Origin: Syntrophaceae bacterium
Lineage (GTDB): Bacteria > Desulfobacterota > Syntrophia > Syntrophales > UBA2185
Length of the DNA: 38,864 nucleotides
Assembly (NCBI GenBank): GCA_003153775.1
Contig: PMBI01000082.1
Coordinates: forward strand, 1-38,864
Direction of reading: 5' to 3'
Part shown: positions 1 through 7,603 of the stretch, piece by piece
Position numbering within the stretch: the first letter of the stretch is position 1
Layout of the letters: every line of letters begins with the position of its first letter
The notes under the pieces: generated by a model
What the model saw: the letters and a program-made list of their open reading frames with translations, nothing else
Told to the model about the DNA's origin: nothing
Database searches by the model: none
Program-made: the position numbers and the translations under genes

Positions 1-1
1 C

Positions 2-1411
2 CGGGCTTATTCAGATATGCTCGGTTATAGCGAGAAGGAAATTAAAGGCCTTACTTATCAGCAGACAACTCCTGCAAAATGGTATGATATGGAAAGAGAT
101 ATAGTTATAAATAAGATCCTGAAAACCGGCTATTCCGATATCTATGAAAAAGAGTATATTAAAAAAGATGATACGGTGTTCCCTGTCTCTATAAGAGTAT
201 GGGCTATTAAGGATGAAGCAGGTAATATTACCGGAATGTGGGGCATTATAAGAGACATCACCGAGCACAAGCAGATCGAGCAGACATTGCGTTTGAGCAT
301 GGAACGGCTCCAGTTGGCACTTGATGCAGCGAACTCAGGCATCTGGGAATGGGATCTGCGAACCAACGCGAATATCTGGTCAGAAGAGTTGTGGAAACTT
401 TATGGCTTGGAGCCTCATTGCTATGAACCTACCTATAAAGCGTGGCTGCAGACGATTCATCCCGATGATCGGGCAAAGACTGAGCAAGTGGTTCTGGAGT
501 CAGCACGGAAGGGACGTGAACTAAATACAGAATGGCGGGCGCTCATTCCGGATGGTGAGGAGCGCTGGTTAATGTCCCGGGGACGACCCCTGCGTGACGC
601 TAACGGACAGGTAGAACGCTTTATCGGGGTTGTCATGGACATCACCGAGCGCAAGAAGATAGAGGCAATTCTGAGAAAGCATTTATCAGAGCTTGAGTAC
701 GCCAACAAGGAACTTGAAAGCTTCAGCTACTCGGTCTCCCACGACCTGCGGGCGCCGCTTCGCGCCATAGACGGGTATGCGCGCCTTATCCTCAAAAAGC
801 AGGGGGATAAGTTTGACCAAGACACGCTTGATAAATTTAACGTGATCAGATCGAGCACGCACCAGATGGGACAGCTCATCGACGACCTCTTGAGATTTTC
901 GCGCCTGGGGAGGAAGCACATGTCCCCCACGCACTTGGACATGGATATCGTTGTGAAAGATGCATGGAAAGAAGTGCAGGCGAGTGACCCGGAGAGGAAA
1001 ATAAAACCGACAATAGAGAGCATGCCTCCGTGCTACGGGGACATGGCCCTCATCAAGCAGGTATTGATCAACCTCCTTTCCAACGCCGTCAAATTTACGA
1101 AATACAAAGATGCCGCCGAGATCGTTGCGGGAGGCTATGCAGATGGAAGTGAGATAGTATATTATATAAGGGACAACGGCGTCGGCTTCGACATGGCCTA
1201 TTACGATAAACTCTTCGGCGTCTTTCAGAGACTTCACAGCACGGACCAGTTCGAAGGCACGGGCGTCGGTTTGGCAATCGTCCAGCGCATCATACACAGG
1301 CATGGCGGCAAGGCATGGGCGGAGGGAAAAGTAGATGAGGGAGCGACGTTCTATTTTTCGCTGCCTTTACCCCACACACATACACAATGGACGGTGAGAT
1401 CTTCTGATTGA
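2..1411 (+). CDS. PAS/PAC sensor histidine kinase, 5' end cut by the window
   Basis: This is a membrane-independent-looking sensor kinase fragment that would autophosphorylate on His and pass phosphate to an unseen response regulator. The reading frame is open to base 2, and the residues before the first ATG (17) already read as a PAS start (RAYSDMLGYS), so the true start lies upstream. Numbered from the ATG at 17, a first PAS with PAC covers about 1-90 and a PAS_3-type second PAS plus PAC about 95-215. The HisKA dimerisation helix carries the H-box SHDLRAPLR with phospho-His 242. The HATPase_c domain has N-box NLLSNAVKF, G1 DNGVGFD and G2 GTGVGLA. No receiver domain follows and no partner regulator is adjacent. 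Bases 1-300 are visibly more AT-rich than the kinase half. The ligand is unknown. Confidence 0.93.
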   Translation, partial: RAYSDMLGYSEKEIKGLTYQQTTPAKWYDMERDIVINKILKTGYSDIYEKEYIKKDDTVFPVSIRVWAIKDEAGNITGMWGIIRDITEHKQIEQTLRLSMERLQLALDAANSGIWEWDLRTNANIWSEELWKLYGLEPHCYEPTYKAWLQTIHPDDRAKTEQVVLESARKGRELNTEWRALIPDGEERWLMSRGRPLRDANGQVERFIGVVMDITERKKIEAILRKHLSELEYANKELESFSYSVSHDLRAPLRAIDGYARLILKKQGDKFDQDTLDKFNVIRSSTHQMGQLIDDLLRFSRLGRKHMSPTHLDMDIVVKDAWKEVQASDPERKIKPTIESMPPCYGDMALIKQVLINLLSNAVKFTKYKDAAEIVAGGYADGSEIVYYIRDNGVGFDMAYYDKLFGVFQRLHSTDQFEGTGVGLAIVQRIIHRHGGKAWAEGKVDEGATFYFSLPLPHTHTQWTVRSSD

Positions 1412-1430
1412 GAAAAGACCGTCTTCGAGT

Positions 1431-1481
1431 TGAATTCTGAAGCGAGCGCATTCCCTGCAACTTGCTGACGAGAGCTTCAAT
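1431..1481 (+). repeat. 51-bp dispersed intergenic repeat, copy A
   Basis: This 51-base stretch begins 20 bases after the kinase stop. It aligns without gaps to 5493-5543, with 40 of 51 bases identical by eye. The shared ends are TGAATTC...AGCGAGCGCATT on the left and GAGAGCTTCAAT on the right; the middle is variable. Both copies follow a stop codon on the + strand. Function is unknown; it may be a non-autonomous mobile repeat or a 3'-end RNA element. Confidence 0.6.
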
Positions 1482-1576
1482 ATTCCACCCTGCCATTTAT
1501 GATGGGAGAACGTCGGTTTGGTAGGCGCGTCGACGTGTGAATTCCATCTGCTGATAGATAGATTATAGGCGATCAG

Positions 1577-1807
1577 TTATGACAAATAGTCTCTGTAACG
1601 ATGTTCATTAAGAAATTCTTTTGCTATATTCTGCCACTGGAATATGAGCCGCTCATTCTGCTGCCGCACATAATCCTCACCCTTCACATCTGATAACTTT
1701 TTTACCCATTTCGCTAAGAGACTGCATTGCTTCTCCGTTCCCGGGAATTCCTTTACGCCGAGGAGATTTAATGCATATTCTAATTCTATATTTTCAGAAT
1801 GATACAC
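1577..1807 (-). CDS. small protein of unknown function (76 aa)
   Basis: The protein is not recognised. A longer frame begins at ATG 1843, but GTG 1807 is preferred because a full SD (GGAGGTGAC, 1819-1811) sits 7 bases upstream, while no SD precedes 1843. The product is soluble and mixed-charge, with a likely helical, Trp/Gln-rich C-terminal half and no signal peptide or membrane segment. It has no operon partner: the kinase ends at 1411 on the other strand and the next gene (2168) is divergent. The strong SD is the main reason to believe it is real. Confidence 0.55.
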   Translation of the reverse strand: MYHSENIELEYALNLLGVKEFPGTEKQCSLLAKWVKKLSDVKGEDYVRQQNERLIFQWQNIAKEFLNEHRYRDYLS

Positions 1808-2103
1808 CGTGTCACCTCCAAGATCGTCGCCATGTTGGCTCATGCAAGATGAGCGGCAAAGCTTCTTATTAACAATTCATTCGTAAATACGAAATTGAAC
1901 GTCGATTTACAATCGGTAATAACCTTATTTGCAGCGTCAAAAATGCTTAAGACAGACTTCGCAAATTCTTACTGCCGGCGATGGTTCTCATAGATATTTT
2001 CTGATCGCTCATCAAGAACATCTATTAACGTTGTCAGTTTATAGATATGTGCGCGGAAGGTATAGTAGGACTAAACATCTCGAATGGACATTTGCAACAT
2101 GTC
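1808..2103. other. intergenic region with one hairpin, no gene seen
   Basis: No convincing gene is seen between the small - strand gene and the promoter at 2104. The 73-codon + strand frame at 1929-2150 has no SD and unprotein-like composition. An AT-rich palindrome at 1880-1893 (TTCGTA-AA-TACGAA), extended imperfectly to 1873-1897 by CAAT/ATTG, could be an operator or the hairpin of a 5' leader of the divergent small gene. Confidence 0.4.
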
Positions 2104-2132
2104 TTGTCATTTTTGCGCGGTTAATGTATAAG
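2104..2132 (+). promoter_or_regulatory. sigma-70 type promoter candidate for the FGE-fold gene
   Basis: The -35 is TTGTCA (2104-2109, 5/6), followed by a 17-base spacer and a -10 of TATAAG (2127-2132, 5/6). Predicted transcription start is near 2139, leaving a short leader before the ATG at 2168. Confidence 0.6.
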
Positions 2133-2167
2133 AGGGGCATCGAATTTTAAAGTAAAGGTGCAAGCCG

Positions 2168-2977
2168 ATGAAACATGCCTTCTTGCGAATTATCCTGATT
2201 TCATTCCTCGCTGCTTTGTTCATCCCTCTCCCGTGCCTGGCAGCCGGTGAACAGGTCTTCACGAGCCCCACCCTCGGAGCCAAGTTTGTCCTCATTCCGG
2301 CGGGAACCTACATGAGGGGGTCGCCTGCCGATGAACCGGATCGGTCGACTAATGAGGAGCAGTATAAGATCAAGATCAGCAAACCATTTTACATGCAGAC
2401 TACCGAGGTCACCCAGGGACAATGGAAGAAGGTCATGGGGAACAATCCTTCGGAGTTTAAGGACTGCGGCGATGATTGTCCTGTGGAGCACGTCTCCTGG
2501 AACGACGCTCAGGAATTTATCGGGAAGCTCAACAAGCTGGAGGGAATAAACAAGTACAGGCTTCCCACGGAGGCGGAATGGGAGTACGCGGCACGGGCCG
2601 GGACGACAACACCCTTCTATACGGGGAAGTGTCTTTCCACGGATCAGGCTAACTATAATGGTAAATTCCCCCTTACCGGCTGTCCTAAAGGAGAATTCAG
2701 GGATAAGACGGTGCGCGCCGGAAGTTTCGCGCCCAACGCGTGGGGTCTCTATGACATGCATGGCAACGTGTGGGAATGGTGCCAGGACTGGTTCGACGAA
2801 TATTCCTGGAGGAGCCGCCTGTCCGATCCTTCCGGCCCTTCATCTGGTACGGACAAGGTGATGCGGGGCGGCTGCTGGAGCGACGGAGCCAAATACAGCC
2901 GTTCTGCGCATCGTCTATACTTCAAACCGACCGGCATGAACCGCTACATCGGCTTCCGCCTTGTTCGGTCCCAATGA
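2168..2977 (+). CDS. secreted formylglycine-generating-enzyme (SUMF1) fold protein
   Basis: A 269-aa exported protein. The signal peptide is about residues 1-25 (hydrophobic core, cleavage near CLAAG). An FGE-sulfatase (PF03781-type) domain fills the rest: FVLIPAGTYMRGS, TTEVTQGQWKKVMG, RLPTEAEWEYAARAG, GLYDMHGNVWEWCQDW, VMRGGCW and IGFRLV. These are the hallmark blocks of the fold. The two catalytic copper-binding cysteines of true sulfatase-activating FGE (CxxxxC after the RGGS block) are not seen: the segment reads RGGCWSDGAKYSRSAHR. It is therefore probably a non-FGE member of the superfamily, with unknown substrate. Four other Cys (in CGDDC, KCLS, GCPKG) may form disulfides. No sulfatase gene is adjacent. 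The SD is weak (AAAGG). Confidence 0.88.
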   Translation: MKHAFLRIILISFLAALFIPLPCLAAGEQVFTSPTLGAKFVLIPAGTYMRGSPADEPDRSTNEEQYKIKISKPFYMQTTEVTQGQWKKVMGNNPSEFKDCGDDCPVEHVSWNDAQEFIGKLNKLEGINKYRLPTEAEWEYAARAGTTTPFYTGKCLSTDQANYNGKFPLTGCPKGEFRDKTVRAGSFAPNAWGLYDMHGNVWEWCQDWFDEYSWRSRLSDPSGPSSGTDKVMRGGCWSDGAKYSRSAHRLYFKPTGMNRYIGFRLVRSQ

Positions 2978-3081
2978 AATAGATTCAAATTTTATGCACG
3001 AATGATTGGATATAGTATGCTTGCGTTCTGTTGAGTGAGGAAGACCGCAGCGAGACATTGGCCGTTCGTTTATCAAATCGA

Positions 3082-3103
3082 TTTTTCTTTTTTCCCCCCC
3101 CCC
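3082..3103 (+). repeat. homopyrimidine tract ending in ten C
   Basis: Twenty-two consecutive pyrimidines end in C10 (3094-3103), in the 283-base gap before the AhpD-like gene. Nothing else is recognised in the gap. Such a run could slip in replication or be a consensus error in the assembly. Confidence 0.7.
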
Positions 3104-3260
3104 ATAGAGTTTTCAAATCTTGTGAGCCTGCCAACCGGGTGCTTCAGAGATAGTCGTAAGCGGCAATTTTTCTTGTATCCTTTCCGGTTCCCGTTTCGTC
3201 TCAGTGAGTGAAGGTCAAAAAAACGGAGTAGAAAAGACTAAACCCACGGGAGAATGAAAA

Positions 3261-3803
3261 ATGGACAAAAATCAGGAGCAGCATTTGACAAACCAGGAAA
3301 AGAATCTTATCGCTATGAGCGCCGCCATGGGCGCCGGATGCCGGCAATGCGCCGATAAATTATACGGCGTTGCCATGTCGCTTACGATTCCGGAAAAGGA
3401 AATGCTGCGTGCCTTTCAATGGGGCCTCGACGCAAAGGCCGAAGCCATCGGGACAATGAGAATGAAAATTTCAGAGCTTTTGGGTAACGACACGGGAATT
3501 GATGCGCGCGACCCCGATGTGTCTTCAGGAAAGCTTGCGGCACTGGCGAGAATCGCTTCATTCGTTGCCGCGAATTCAGCCCCGGATGTCGCATCAGAAA
3601 TACAAAAAGCGAAAGAGCATAATTTAACACCCGGGCAGATTCAAATGTGTATTTCACTTGCGAAGATGGTGAGAAGAAATGCCGGAATATTTTCCGATCA
3701 GGAAATTTCCGACAAGGTGGGGGGCTTTGAGTCCGCGGGAGAGGAGATGTGTTGTCCCCTGTCGCCCGGTGCGAAGGACTCCCCGGCATGCTCCTGCGGT
3801 TAG
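3261..3803 (+). CDS. carboxymuconolactone decarboxylase/AhpD-like protein with Cys-rich tail
   Basis: A 180-aa cytoplasmic protein with two CMD-like all-helical halves. Residues 12-75 contain the CxxC pair C27/C30 (GCRQCADKLYGVAMS), which resembles the AhpD redox motif. Residues about 95-160 repeat the helical pattern (LAALARIASFVAANS and LTPGQIQMCISLAKM). The C-terminal tail holds CC and CSC cysteines (EMCCP...ACSCG), unusual for plain CMD proteins and suggestive of metal or thiol chemistry. The SD GGGAG lies 7-8 bases before ATG 3261. The gene stands alone, convergent with the small - strand gene ending at 3833. Likely a thiol-disulfide or peroxide-related enzyme; exact activity unknown. 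Confidence 0.75.
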   Translation: MDKNQEQHLTNQEKNLIAMSAAMGAGCRQCADKLYGVAMSLTIPEKEMLRAFQWGLDAKAEAIGTMRMKISELLGNDTGIDARDPDVSSGKLAALARIASFVAANSAPDVASEIQKAKEHNLTPGQIQMCISLAKMVRRNAGIFSDQEISDKVGGFESAGEEMCCPLSPGAKDSPACSCG

Positions 3804-3814
3804 ATTGAACATTA

Positions 3815-3831
3815 GGGAAAAATATTTTCCC
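3815..3831. terminator. small bidirectional hairpin between convergent genes
   Basis: GGGAAAA (3815-3821), ATA loop, TTTTCCC (3825-3831): a perfect 7-bp stem lying between the stops of the AhpD-like gene and the convergent small gene. The T run is inside the stem, so termination would be weak. Confidence 0.4.
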
Positions 3832-3832
3832 G

Positions 3833-4126
3833 TCATGCCGGAATATTGAAGCACAATATAGAAGGCAGGGGCACAGAGCAATTATCTTCAAACAGTTCCG
3901 TGCCCCATTTGCACTCTATCGCGTATTTCATGCAACGGGAGAAAACATCGAAATCAAAATCAGGGCACGCGACATTCTTTCGAGAAAGAATGGCCTGCGC
4001 GTTGTGATCTGCGAAAATCCTTGCATCCCGCATATACGGTCCATATACTTCCAGATACGTATCGAACAGGATTTCGAGGGCATTCTTCGGTCTCTCGACA
4101 AAGGCCCAGGCCCGGCACGTCTCCAT
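3833..4126 (-). CDS. small soluble protein of unknown function (97 aa)
   Basis: The protein is not recognised. The frame extends to a TTG at 4150, but ATG 4126 (METCRAWAF) is preferred because GGAGGAGGG lies just upstream (about 4139-4131). An alternative ATG at 4142 belongs to another frame. The product is rich in aromatic residues and acidic patches and has six Cys (including CPDFDFDVFSRC and IECKW), with no signal peptide or membrane segment. It ends 29 bases from the convergent AhpD-like gene. Composition and the SD argue for a real gene. Confidence 0.5.
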   Translation of the reverse strand: METCRAWAFVERPKNALEILFDTYLEVYGPYMRDARIFADHNAQAILSRKNVACPDFDFDVFSRCMKYAIECKWGTELFEDNCSVPLPSILCFNIPA

Positions 4127-4335
4127 CCATGCCCTCCTCCATGATAGCAAGAAAATATGTGATTCCGGTCTTCGAAAAAGATTAGAGTCTCTCTCAAAAT
4201 GTGGTAAAAGCAGTCGAGATGGGTTATACGATAAAGAGGTGGACTTAAGTCATACCGATAATTGCCGTAGATTTCTTCAGGAACACCATAAAAAAAATCG
4301 CGTATCGGAAATGAGCCGGAAGGGAGGATACAATT

Positions 4336-4851
4336 ATGCCGGACACAAAGGCTGGGGAAGCAAATTCGAAGATCCCGGAAAGCTGCCTGCAGATTTCCCT
4401 GCAAGCCGTCCCTTCAACGCTTGGGGTGAGCGGGGGCGGGGAGGTTGCGTTTACCCGGGCCGTGCTCACGATGGTGAACGCCGGCCATGCGGCCCTGGTC
4501 GGAGTTGTTCCGCATGCCACGTTTGCGCAGGAACGTGGTCTCGTTCATGATGCCACCGAAGCCCTCTCCCGGTCAAGAATCGTGGAATCCATACAACCCG
4601 GAGAGGCAGTCAAATGGAATGTATATGACCTGTTGCTTGTTGCGCACCCCGGTGTGGCAAGCAAGGTTCATCTCTGGGGTTACAAGGCGGTGCTTGACTG
4701 GTGGCTCGAATTTGTTGCGTGGGCTGAATACAAGACCCCGGACGTCGCCACGACGCAGCAAACGCCGAAGCATCAATGGCGGCTCCGCTGGAACCCTGCG
4801 AAGTCCCGGGCGGATGAGATCGAACTGGTTTGGGAAGTCATCAAAGACTGA
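4336..4851 (+). CDS. protein of unknown function (171 aa)
   Basis: The family is not recognised. A strong SD (GGGAGG, 4322-4327) sits 8 bases before ATG 4336. The first 25 residues are polar. The middle (about 45-65) is an Ala/Val-rich stretch (MVNAGHAALVGVVPHATFAQ) that could be a buried helix rather than a signal. The C-terminal third is Trp-rich (DWWLEFVAW, HQWRLRWNP, ELVWEVIKD). The protein is probably cytoplasmic. It is divergent from the small gene at 4126 and separated from the acetyltransferase by 149 bases, so likely monocistronic. Confidence 0.6.
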   Translation: MPDTKAGEANSKIPESCLQISLQAVPSTLGVSGGGEVAFTRAVLTMVNAGHAALVGVVPHATFAQERGLVHDATEALSRSRIVESIQPGEAVKWNVYDLLLVAHPGVASKVHLWGYKAVLDWWLEFVAWAEYKTPDVATTQQTPKHQWRLRWNPAKSRADEIELVWEVIKD

Positions 4852-5000
4852 TCCCCTTATAACATTCGCAATGGTCTGCCTTTGATGGCCGAAGCTTTCT
4901 TGTCAAGAATATGATACAAGGATCGCGGAAGCATAGTATATGTGACCGTCAAATATAGTTTTGGCGTGTAGATGATGCCACGGCAGCGGAGTGAAGAGAA

Positions 5001-5495
5001 GTGGAGCAAGAGAAACGCATCCGTAAACTGGAACCGCGCGACAGATCACGCATCGAGCAGATGGTTGTTTCATCGGGCAATTTCAATGATGTCGAGATAG
5101 AGACGGCGCTGGAGCTGGTTGATGAGGCAATCGAAGAAGGGGATGCGAGCGGCTATATGTTTGCCGTCCTCGAATACGGAAAGACGCATCCCGTGTTACA
5201 GGGCTTCGCCTGTTACGGTCCAACGCCGCTGACAGAGGGCGTTTATGATTTGTACTGGATCGTAGTCGATCCGGGGGCTCAAAAGAAGGGCATTGGCCAA
5301 TATCTCCTGCAATATGTCGAACGTGAAGTCAAGAAGCAAGGCGGGCGTATGCTCCTCATCGAGACGTCATCACAGGAATCTTACGGCGCCACGATACGGT
5401 TTTATGAACGAAACCGTTACCAGCTGGCGGCGCGGATCAAGGATTTTTACCGGATCGGTGATGATAAGCTCGTGTTCTCTAAAGTGCTGATCTGA
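5001..5495 (+). CDS. GNAT family N-acetyltransferase
   Basis: A 164-aa acetyl-CoA-dependent transferase of the Gcn5 fold; the acceptor substrate is unknown. The acetyl-CoA pyrophosphate loop (motif A) is clear at about 88-103: VDPGAQKKGIGQYLL, preceded by the strand VYDLYWIVV. A motif-B-like segment (TIRFYERNRYQLAARIKDFY) follows. The usual length is 140-180 aa. Start is GTG 5001, with a weak purine-rich SD (GGAG/AAGAGAA) upstream. No partner gene is adjacent; the 51-bp repeat copy B starts at its stop codon. Confidence 0.88.
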   Translation: MEQEKRIRKLEPRDRSRIEQMVVSSGNFNDVEIETALELVDEAIEEGDASGYMFAVLEYGKTHPVLQGFACYGPTPLTEGVYDLYWIVVDPGAQKKGIGQYLLQYVEREVKKQGGRMLLIETSSQESYGATIRFYERNRYQLAARIKDFYRIGDDKLVFSKVLI

Positions 5496-5543
5496 ATTCG
5501 GCAGCGAGCGCATTTCCCGCTGTTTGGCGCGGAGAGCTTCAAT
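5493..5543 (+). repeat. 51-bp dispersed intergenic repeat, copy B
   Basis: Ungapped match to 1431-1481 (40/51). It begins on the TGA stop of the acetyltransferase gene, so the repeat supplies the stop codon. The core AGCGAGCGCATT and end GAGAGCTTCAAT are identical to copy A. Confidence 0.6.
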
Positions 5544-5620
5544 GCAGTCAAATCACGTATCTGCATCTTGCCCCGCGTATTTTCTTACAACTAAACAGGA
5601 AGAAGGCTAAGATCTAAACG

Positions 5621-6493
5621 ATGGAAAATAAACTTATCCCCTCAGTAGAAGCGCCGCCCGCGAAGTCGGAACCGGCGTGGTGGTTCGTGTTTATCTCCGA
5701 CAAGATGATGGTCGCAGAGGCGGGTGAAGAAATCTCTCTCCCGTGTTTCGCAGATCCTGCGGAGCTCGCCTTGGAACCGATCAGGGAATGGTATCTCGGG
5801 ACCCTTGGCGGGCGCCACTGCTATTGTGCCGAGATTTCCGAGACGGCTGCGATTCCCGAAAATATGGCTCTTCGCGGGTTAAGGTATCTTTACGGACGCC
5901 TTGAGGAATCCTTGCACAGGGCGGCAATGAAAGCGGTGCATACACTCGAGTGGGACAGGACCTCAAGATATTGCGGGTACTGTGGAATGGAAACGATCCG
6001 TACAAGGGGCATGGTCGCTAAAGAATGCCCTTGCTGCGAGCTATTGATTTTTCCCCGCATCTCTCCTGCGGTCATCGTTCTTGTAGAAAGGGAGGGCAAG
6101 GTGCTCCTGGCCCGGGTTAAACGATTCACCTCAGAGTTGTACAGCATCCTGGCGGGATTTGTCGAACTCGGTGAAACGCTCGAGGAAGCGGTACGACGCG
6201 AGATAGGAGAAGAGGTCGGTATCAGGGTCAAGAATATCCGGTATTTCGGAAGCCAGCCCTGGCCCTTTCCCGATTCCCTGATGATAGGTTTTACCGCGGA
6301 ATATGAAAGCGGCGAGATCAGCATTGACGAAACGGAGATCGCTGATGCAGGATGGTTTGATCCCGAAAAACTCCCGACCATACCCGGAAAGATCAGTATT
6401 GCCCGGGAGTTGATAGACTGGTTCGTAGAAACGAAGTCGAAAGAAAAAGGGATAACGCCGCAAAAGGAACGGCGCTATCATCCCAATGAGTAA
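5621..6493 (+). CDS. nudC: NADH pyrophosphatase / NAD-capped RNA hydrolase
   Basis: This enzyme hydrolyses NAD(H) to NMN(H) plus AMP and in characterised members removes NAD caps from RNA. The 290-aa protein has an N-terminal domain (about 1-110), then a zinc ribbon with C118/C121 and C136/C139 (RYCGYCG, ECPCCEL). The Nudix box spans 179-201 and matches GX5EX7REUXEEXGU (GFVELGETLEEAVRREIGEE plus VGI). The NudC-specific SQPWPFP lies at 211-217. All catalytic glutamates are present. It appears monocistronic. A short AT stem (ATTTTC/GAAAAT, about 6511-6530) follows but is weak as a terminator. Confidence 0.96.
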   Translation: MENKLIPSVEAPPAKSEPAWWFVFISDKMMVAEAGEEISLPCFADPAELALEPIREWYLGTLGGRHCYCAEISETAAIPENMALRGLRYLYGRLEESLHRAAMKAVHTLEWDRTSRYCGYCGMETIRTRGMVAKECPCCELLIFPRISPAVIVLVEREGKVLLARVKRFTSELYSILAGFVELGETLEEAVRREIGEEVGIRVKNIRYFGSQPWPFPDSLMIGFTAEYESGEISIDETEIADAGWFDPEKLPTIPGKISIARELIDWFVETKSKEKGITPQKERRYHPNE

Positions 6494-6596
6494 GTTCAGT
6501 CGTATTTTCCGGGCGAGAAAATAGCAGCATTCACCTTAAGGAATATGGTATGATCACTCCCGTAGTTCCATCAATAATCATGATAGAAGATGACAT

Positions 6597-6974
6597 GTGA
6601 AAAGTGCTGTCAAGGCTGCCCTATTATCAGGTATTGTGTTTCCCGGCTTGGGTCAGTTATATCTCAAGAGGTACAAGCGGGGTCTTGCAATTCTGATAGC
6701 CGTACTATTGTGCCTTGGCATAATTATCGGAACAGTTGTTGCCAGCGCCCTCGAAAGTCTTAAGGCAATAGAGAGAGGGGGTGGCATTGCCGACATGGAG
6801 ACAGTCTCCAATCTCGCCAGAATTGATTCCGTACACAGCGCGATTGATATCAACTTTATCCTGTTATTTGTTTTATGCTGTTGGGTTTTTTCTGTGGTAG
6901 ACGCCTATAGAATAGGAAAAAGTCTTCCTGATACGGGCGATGCAAAAGAGCCTCCGGCTATATCTGATCGATAG
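6597..6974 (+). CDS. small multi-pass membrane protein, TM2-like
   Basis: A 125-aa inner membrane protein. The first segment reads SGIVFPGLGQLYLKRYKRG, the Gly-rich turn typical of TM2/DUF-type small membrane proteins. It is followed by a second hydrophobic span (about 29-52) and a third (about 83-103), then a hydrophilic C-terminus. Start is GTG 6597; the SD is poor (GAAGATGAC), so the exact start is uncertain. Function is unknown. It is a single gene between nudC and the cyclic-nucleotide-binding protein gene. Confidence 0.7.
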   Translation: MKSAVKAALLSGIVFPGLGQLYLKRYKRGLAILIAVLLCLGIIIGTVVASALESLKAIERGGGIADMETVSNLARIDSVHSAIDINFILLFVLCCWVFSVVDAYRIGKSLPDTGDAKEPPAISDR

Positions 6975-7108
6975 AGTCAGTGAATTGAGAAGTCAAAGGG
7001 CCGTCTCACTGAATGCATGCAGGGAGCCAGGCCTGCGCGGATAACGTTTCTCAACCATTATTTTTTGTGAAACAAGGAAATTTAGGACGCTTTCAAGGAG
7101 TATGAAAA

Positions 7109-7489
7109 ATGTTACCCATCGCAACATACGAAACCTATCAGGATGGACAGATTATTTTTGAGGAAGGGAGTCATGGCGACTGGATATATGCGATAGAATC
7201 CGGCGCTGTGGAACTGTCCAAGGCAGTTGCCGCAGGCAGGGCTGTAATCACGGTATTACAGTCCGGTGATATCTTCGGGGAAATGGCCTTTCTTGCCCGT
7301 ATTCCGAGAACCGCCACAGCGCGGGCAGTGGGAGAAACAACGGTCGGGATCATCGACCGCGCTTTCTTGGACGCAGAGTACAACAAGCTGTCGCAATATT
7401 TTCAGGTAATCTTGAGAACACTGTCCCTGAGGCTTAAGAGGGCGACAGAGCAACTCGTAGAAAATAACATTTACAAAGTTGGCTCCTGA
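7109..7489 (+). CDS. stand-alone cyclic-nucleotide-binding (CRP N-domain) protein
   Basis: A 126-aa protein consisting only of a cNMP-binding beta-roll: DGQIIFEEGSHGDWIYAIESG, SGDIFGEMAFLARIPRTATARA (the phosphate-binding cassette with Glu and Arg), then helices to the end. There is no DNA-binding HTH, channel or kinase domain, so it would act by protein-protein contact or as a nucleotide sensor. AAGGAG at 7095-7100, 8 bases before ATG 7109, sets the start. A ligand-contacting Arg is present (RTATA), but whether it binds cAMP, c-di-GMP or nothing cannot be told. No cyclase is adjacent. Confidence 0.88.
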   Translation: MLPIATYETYQDGQIIFEEGSHGDWIYAIESGAVELSKAVAAGRAVITVLQSGDIFGEMAFLARIPRTATARAVGETTVGIIDRAFLDAEYNKLSQYFQVILRTLSLRLKRATEQLVENNIYKVGS

Positions 7490-7531
7490 TATTCAGCTAA
7501 ACATAATAAAAGACCTACCGACCGTCAAAAC

Positions 7532-7603
7532 CTTCCTGAATCGTGGCGCGCGGCCGCTGTTAGAGGACATTCAAGCAGCTTCGTCTGGCTTCTATTCAGG
7601 AAG
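7532..7603. repeat. 10-bp inverted repeat in the gap before the TPR gene
   Basis: CTTCCTGAAT (7532-7541) and ATTCAGGAAG (7594-7603) are perfect reverse complements, 52 bases apart, around a GC-rich block. They lie in the 224-base gap between the cNMP-binding and TPR genes. They could form a leader or terminator stem, or be the ends of a decayed element; no T tract follows directly. Confidence 0.45.

Noticed and set aside
1929-2150. 73-codon + strand frame before the FGE-fold gene
   Set aside because: No SD, unprotein-like composition, and it overlaps the promoter candidate at 2104-2132.
4231-4265. Sigma-28-like site TAAAG...CCGATAA upstream of the 171-aa gene
   Set aside because: Spacing is about 14 bases and the -10 begins ACCGATAA rather than GCCGATAA.
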